Shown: positions 7,763-9,595 of the stretch, piece by piece
How the letters are laid out: every line of letters begins with the position of its first letter
Position numbering within the stretch: position 1 is the first letter of the stretch
Made by a program: the position numbers and the translations under genes
The notes under the pieces: generated by a model
Seen by the model: the letters and a program-made list of their open reading frames with translations, nothing else
The model's database searches: none
Told to the model about the DNA's origin: nothing
Assembly (NCBI GenBank): GCA_029880775.1
Contig: JAOUNV010000037.1
Span: 1 to 9,595 of the forward strand
Reading direction: 5' to 3'
DNA length: 9,595 nt
DNA from: Nitrospinota bacterium
Lineage (GTDB): Bacteria; Nitrospinota_A; UBA7883

Positions 7763-7838
7763 TGGTGAGCCGCGAAGGACTCGAACCTTCGACCCACTGC
7801 TTAAAAGGCAGTTGCTCTACCACCTGAGCTAGCGGCCC
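7763..7838 (-). tRNA. tRNA-Lys (anticodon TTT)
   Basis: A 76-nt cloverleaf. The acceptor stem GGGCCGC pairs with GCGGCTC (one G-T), with discriminator A and encoded CCA. The anticodon arm is ACTGC-CTTTTAA-GCAGT, giving anticodon TTT, and the T arm is GAAGG-TTCGAGT-CCTTC. It is the promoter-proximal gene of the three-tRNA cluster. Confidence 0.97.
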
Positions 7839-7856
7839 ACGCGAAAAGGATTAAGT

Positions 7857-7885
7857 AGGGTAAAAACTCACGAGCCTTTTGTCAA
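7857..7885 (-). promoter_or_regulatory. Promoter of the Lys-Glu-Phe tRNA cluster
   Basis: On the minus strand a perfect -35 box TTGACA (7885-7880) is followed after exactly 17 bp by TACCCT (7862-7857). The predicted start is near 7850, about 12 nt before the mature tRNA-Lys 5' end. The perfect -35 with a degenerate -10 and the very short leader suit a strongly expressed stable-RNA unit. The three tRNAs share a strand with gaps of 33 and 13 nt, so one transcript is likely. Confidence 0.65.
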
Positions 7886-7930
7886 GCTATTAAGAGAAAC
7901 CAAGTCGATTTTACCGCATCGCGGCCAAAC

Positions 7931-8179
7931 CTATTCGTCCGACAGCTTGTTGGCTTCCTCGAGTTCCTCGGCGTTATCGGCGGCGCTATCCACTATCCCC
8001 ACCAGGTCTTTCTCCAGGTGCCTCGTGAAGGTTTTGTCGCCGAATTTTCCCACTTTCTGGGCTCTCTCCCTCACGGTTTCCGGGGCTTTGGCCTCCGGCT
8101 CCTTTTTTTCCGTACAGCCTGCCAGGGCCAGCCCGGCCACCAGCGGAAGGGTGAGCATAATACGCAAGATAAAACGCAT
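7931..8179 (-). CDS. Small lipoprotein of unknown function
   Basis: Predicted lipoprotein of 82 residues. The N-terminus has Arg2 and Arg6, a hydrophobic stretch and the lipobox LALAGC with lipidated Cys22, so signal peptidase II should release a mature chain of about 61 residues. Thr at position +2 does not signal inner-membrane retention, so outer-membrane sorting is plausible. The mature part is very rich in Lys, Glu, Ala and Asp, begins with a KKEPEAKAPE linker, and ends in a helical acidic stretch (DSAADNAEELEEANKL); no catalytic motif is seen. An AGGA box sits 9 nt before the ATG, and an overlapping upstream ATG hits a stop after two codons. The gene lies just upstream of the tRNA promoter on the same strand but is probably a separate transcription unit. 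I do not recognise a named family. Confidence 0.85.
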   Translation of the reverse strand: MRFILRIMLTLPLVAGLALAGCTEKKEPEAKAPETVRERAQKVGKFGDKTFTRHLEKDLVGIVDSAADNAEELEEANKLSDE

Positions 8180-8317
8180 GTCATCGCATCCTAAAAAAAT
8201 ATTTCATTGCCTTAGAATATATCCTAAACAGACGCGAAGAGGGGAACAATCGGTGGCAGACCGGAAGTAATTAAATCGTATAGAATGGACGGTGATATCC
8301 CAGGAAAAGGAGTAGCT

Positions 8318-8362
8318 ATGCATGTACCAGCGCTAGCGGAAATTAACGTGAATTTTTGTTAA
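8318..8362 (+). CDS. Possible 14-residue small ORF with strong ribosome binding site
   Basis: The frame ATG to TAA encodes MHVPALAEINVNFC. AAAAGGAG ends 5 nt before the ATG, the best-placed Shine-Dalgarno of any candidate start in the window, whereas several of the real genes have weak ones. The peptide has no charge-rich or regulatory codon run typical of attenuation leaders and ends in Cys. It is 137 nt upstream of, and on the same strand as, the phosphofructokinase gene. A promoter for it is not clear: TATAGA or TAGAAT at 8279-8286 lacks a good -35. It may be a leader peptide, a small protein, or chance; frames this short arise often by accident. Confidence 0.25.
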   Translation: MHVPALAEINVNFC

Positions 8363-8468
8363 AGCAAATACCGCGCCATCTTATGTTCGTATTTATAATA
8401 ATTGACATGACCTACGCCTAATCTGGCCCATCGTTCACCAAAACCAGTCAAACGCCCCCCTCAGGCTG

Positions 8469-8492
8469 TATAATGTTCCAATTAACAAAAGG
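8469..8492 (+). promoter_or_regulatory. -10 box and ribosome binding site of the phosphofructokinase gene
   Basis: A perfect TATAAT at 8469-8474 preceded directly by TG would start transcription near 8481. The matching -35 region (8446-8451) is poor, so the promoter may need an activator. AAAAGGA (8486-8492) lies 7 nt before the ATG at 8500 and decides the start: an in-frame ATG at 8473 would overlap the -10 box and has no such site. Confidence 0.45.
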
Positions 8493-8499
8493 ACTGGAA

Positions 8500-9595
8500 A
8501 TGAACAATCTGACGGCTGGCATCCTGGTGGGCGGAGGCCCCGCGCCGGGAATCAACGGCGTCATACGCGCAGCCACCATAAAGCTGAAAAACCATGGGGC
8601 CAAAGTCATCGGGATATACGATGGTTTTTTCCACCTGATGAAGGGGGATGTGTCCCACATCAGGGAACTGCAAATTGACGATGTCTCCGTCATCCATTTC
8701 GATGGCGGCTCCATCTTGCGCACCAGCCGGGCAAACCCCACAAAGAAAACTGAAGACCTGGACCTGGTGGTCGATGGTCTGCAAAAGCTGGGGATCAACT
8801 GCCTTATCACCATCGGCGGTGACGACACCTGCTATTCGGCTCACAAGATCGCCAAGCAGGCCGAGGGGAAAATCCAGGTGATCCATGTCCCCAAGACCAT
8901 AGACAACGATATCAACCTCCCCCACGGCATCAGGACATTCGGTTTCGCCTCCGCCCGCAGCTTCGGCGTGAAGATCGTGAAGAGCGTTATGAACGACGCA
9001 AAAAGCACTGGCCGCTGGTACTTCGTCATCGCCATGGGCCGAAAGGCGGGCCACCTGGCGCTGGGCATCGGCAGCCCCGCCGGCGCCACCCTCACCGTCA
9101 TCCCGGAAGAGCGCCGCGAGGAAAAAATGGATATCTCCTGGCTGGTGGATACTCTGGTGGGCGCCATTATCAAGAGGCTTTCTGTGGGGCGCGACTATGG
9201 AGTGGCGGTGTTGGCCGAGGGGCTGGCGGAAAAACTGGACACCGCTCAGCTGGCCGCCATGGGCCAGCTGGAATACGACGAACATGGTCATCCGCGTCTT
9301 TCTGAGATAGACTTCGGAAGGGTTATAAAAACCCGGGTGCGCCAAGAGCTGGATAATCTGGGAATCAAAATGACAATCGTGGACAAGGACATCGGCTACG
9401 AACTGCGCTGCACAGACCCTACCCCTTTTGAAATGGAGTATGTAAAGGAGCTCGGTTTCTCCGCCGCCAAGCACGCTCTTATGGGCGGCTCCGGCGACAT
9501 GGTCTCCATACAGGACGGCGCCTTTGTCCCCATCCCCTTCTATGCGGTGATGGACCCGGCCACCGGCCGAACAAAGGTGCGTATGATGGACATCC
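8500..9595 (+). CDS. pfp: Pyrophosphate-dependent 6-phosphofructokinase, 3' end beyond window
   Basis: Cytoplasmic enzyme phosphorylating fructose 6-phosphate to fructose 1,6-bisphosphate, here predicted to use pyrophosphate and so to be reversible. 365 residues are visible, most of a protein that in this family is usually about 400. The phosphate-donor loop is GGGPAPGIN (11-19). The two donor-specificity positions read Asp109 in GGDDT (107-111 region) and Lys132 in PKTIDND (131-137); ATP enzymes of the E. coli type have Gly at both, and the Asp plus Lys pair is the known signature of PPi use. Asp135 of TIDND is the expected catalytic base. MGRKAGHLA (179 onward) and the later GYELRC.DPTPFE segment supply sugar-phosphate binding residues. 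The ATG at 8500 is supported by AAAAGGA. It is divergent from the lipoprotein gene. I infer PPi use from these residues, not from assay; the missing C-terminus does not bear on this. Confidence 0.93.
   Translation, partial: MNNLTAGILVGGGPAPGINGVIRAATIKLKNHGAKVIGIYDGFFHLMKGDVSHIRELQIDDVSVIHFDGGSILRTSRANPTKKTEDLDLVVDGLQKLGINCLITIGGDDTCYSAHKIAKQAEGKIQVIHVPKTIDNDINLPHGIRTFGFASARSFGVKIVKSVMNDAKSTGRWYFVIAMGRKAGHLALGIGSPAGATLTVIPEERREEKMDISWLVDTLVGAIIKRLSVGRDYGVAVLAEGLAEKLDTAQLAAMGQLEYDEHGHPRLSEIDFGRVIKTRVRQELDNLGIKMTIVDKDIGYELRCTDPTPFEMEYVKELGFSAAKHALMGGSGDMVSIQDGAFVPIPFYAVMDPATGRTKVRMMDI

Larger units (their letters stand above)
8180..8499. other. Intergenic region between divergent lipoprotein and phosphofructokinase genes
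   Basis: These 320 bp separate two divergent genes. They contain a 14-codon ORF with a strong ribosome binding site (8318-8362), a notably AT-rich tract at about 8340-8405, and a TATAAT box at 8469-8474. An inverted repeat TTAAC/GTTAA (8343-8347 and 8358-8362) overlaps the end of the small ORF. TTGACA at 8402-8407 has no -10 at a normal distance. No RNA gene I can recognise lies here, but an uncharacterised small RNA or leader cannot be excluded. Confidence 0.5.

Noticed and set aside
7900..7930. Hairpin CCGC-GAT-GCGG just after the lipoprotein stop as an intrinsic terminator
   Set aside because: The stem is only 4 bp and is followed by TAAAATCG rather than a T-run, so it is not a convincing terminator.
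8482..9474. Open frame of 330 codons on the minus strand opposite the phosphofructokinase
   Set aside because: It lies wholly antisense to a gene with clear family motifs, and its translation is low in complexity with no domain signs; a long frame from the GC-rich codon pattern of the real gene explains it.

Overview
The window reads as chromosomal DNA of a free-living bacterium, probably Gram-negative, with moderately high GC content (estimated by eye). A lipobox protein and a two-membrane-segment sensor with a large extracytoplasmic domain point to a cell envelope of that kind. All three tRNA genes encode the 3' CCA. The window alone does not settle the phylum. The pyrophosphate-type phosphofructokinase and the dense signalling gene content would fit Deltaproteobacteria-like, Nitrospirota or Nitrospinota lineages, but this is a weak inference.

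Layout. Positions 1-2027 (minus) hold most of a hybrid histidine kinase (coiled coil, GAF, HisKA, HATPase, REC) that runs off the left edge. It diverges across a 216-bp spacer from a GAF/HD-GYP c-di-GMP phosphodiesterase (2244-3500, plus). That gene is followed after 18 bp by a small four-helix membrane protein (3519-3980, plus). A large membrane sensor with periplasmic domain, two PAS domains, GGDEF and EAL (3985-7239, minus) converges on the membrane protein with 4 bp between the stop codons. From 7565 to 7838 lies a minus-strand tRNA cluster, transcribed in the order Lys(TTT), Glu(TTC), Phe(GAA), with a good promoter at 7857-7885. Upstream of it on the same strand is a small lipoprotein gene (7931-8179). 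A 320-bp intergenic stretch contains a 14-codon ORF with a very good ribosome binding site. The right edge holds most of a PPi-dependent 6-phosphofructokinase (8500-9595, plus).

How they may work together. The left 7.3 kb is a signalling locus. The HD-GYP protein should degrade cyclic-di-GMP, and the GGDEF-EAL protein retains the residues for both making and degrading it, plus the product-inhibition site. The hybrid kinase may feed the same circuit through shared regulation of the divergent pair. The right part is housekeeping: tRNAs, an unknown lipoprotein and a glycolytic/gluconeogenic enzyme.

Nothing here is an obviously new system. The items most worth a second look are the 14-codon ORF upstream of the phosphofructokinase, the repeated ATATAGC word in the divergent spacer, the tail-to-tail gene pair without a terminator, and the uncharacterised N-terminal segment of the kinase.
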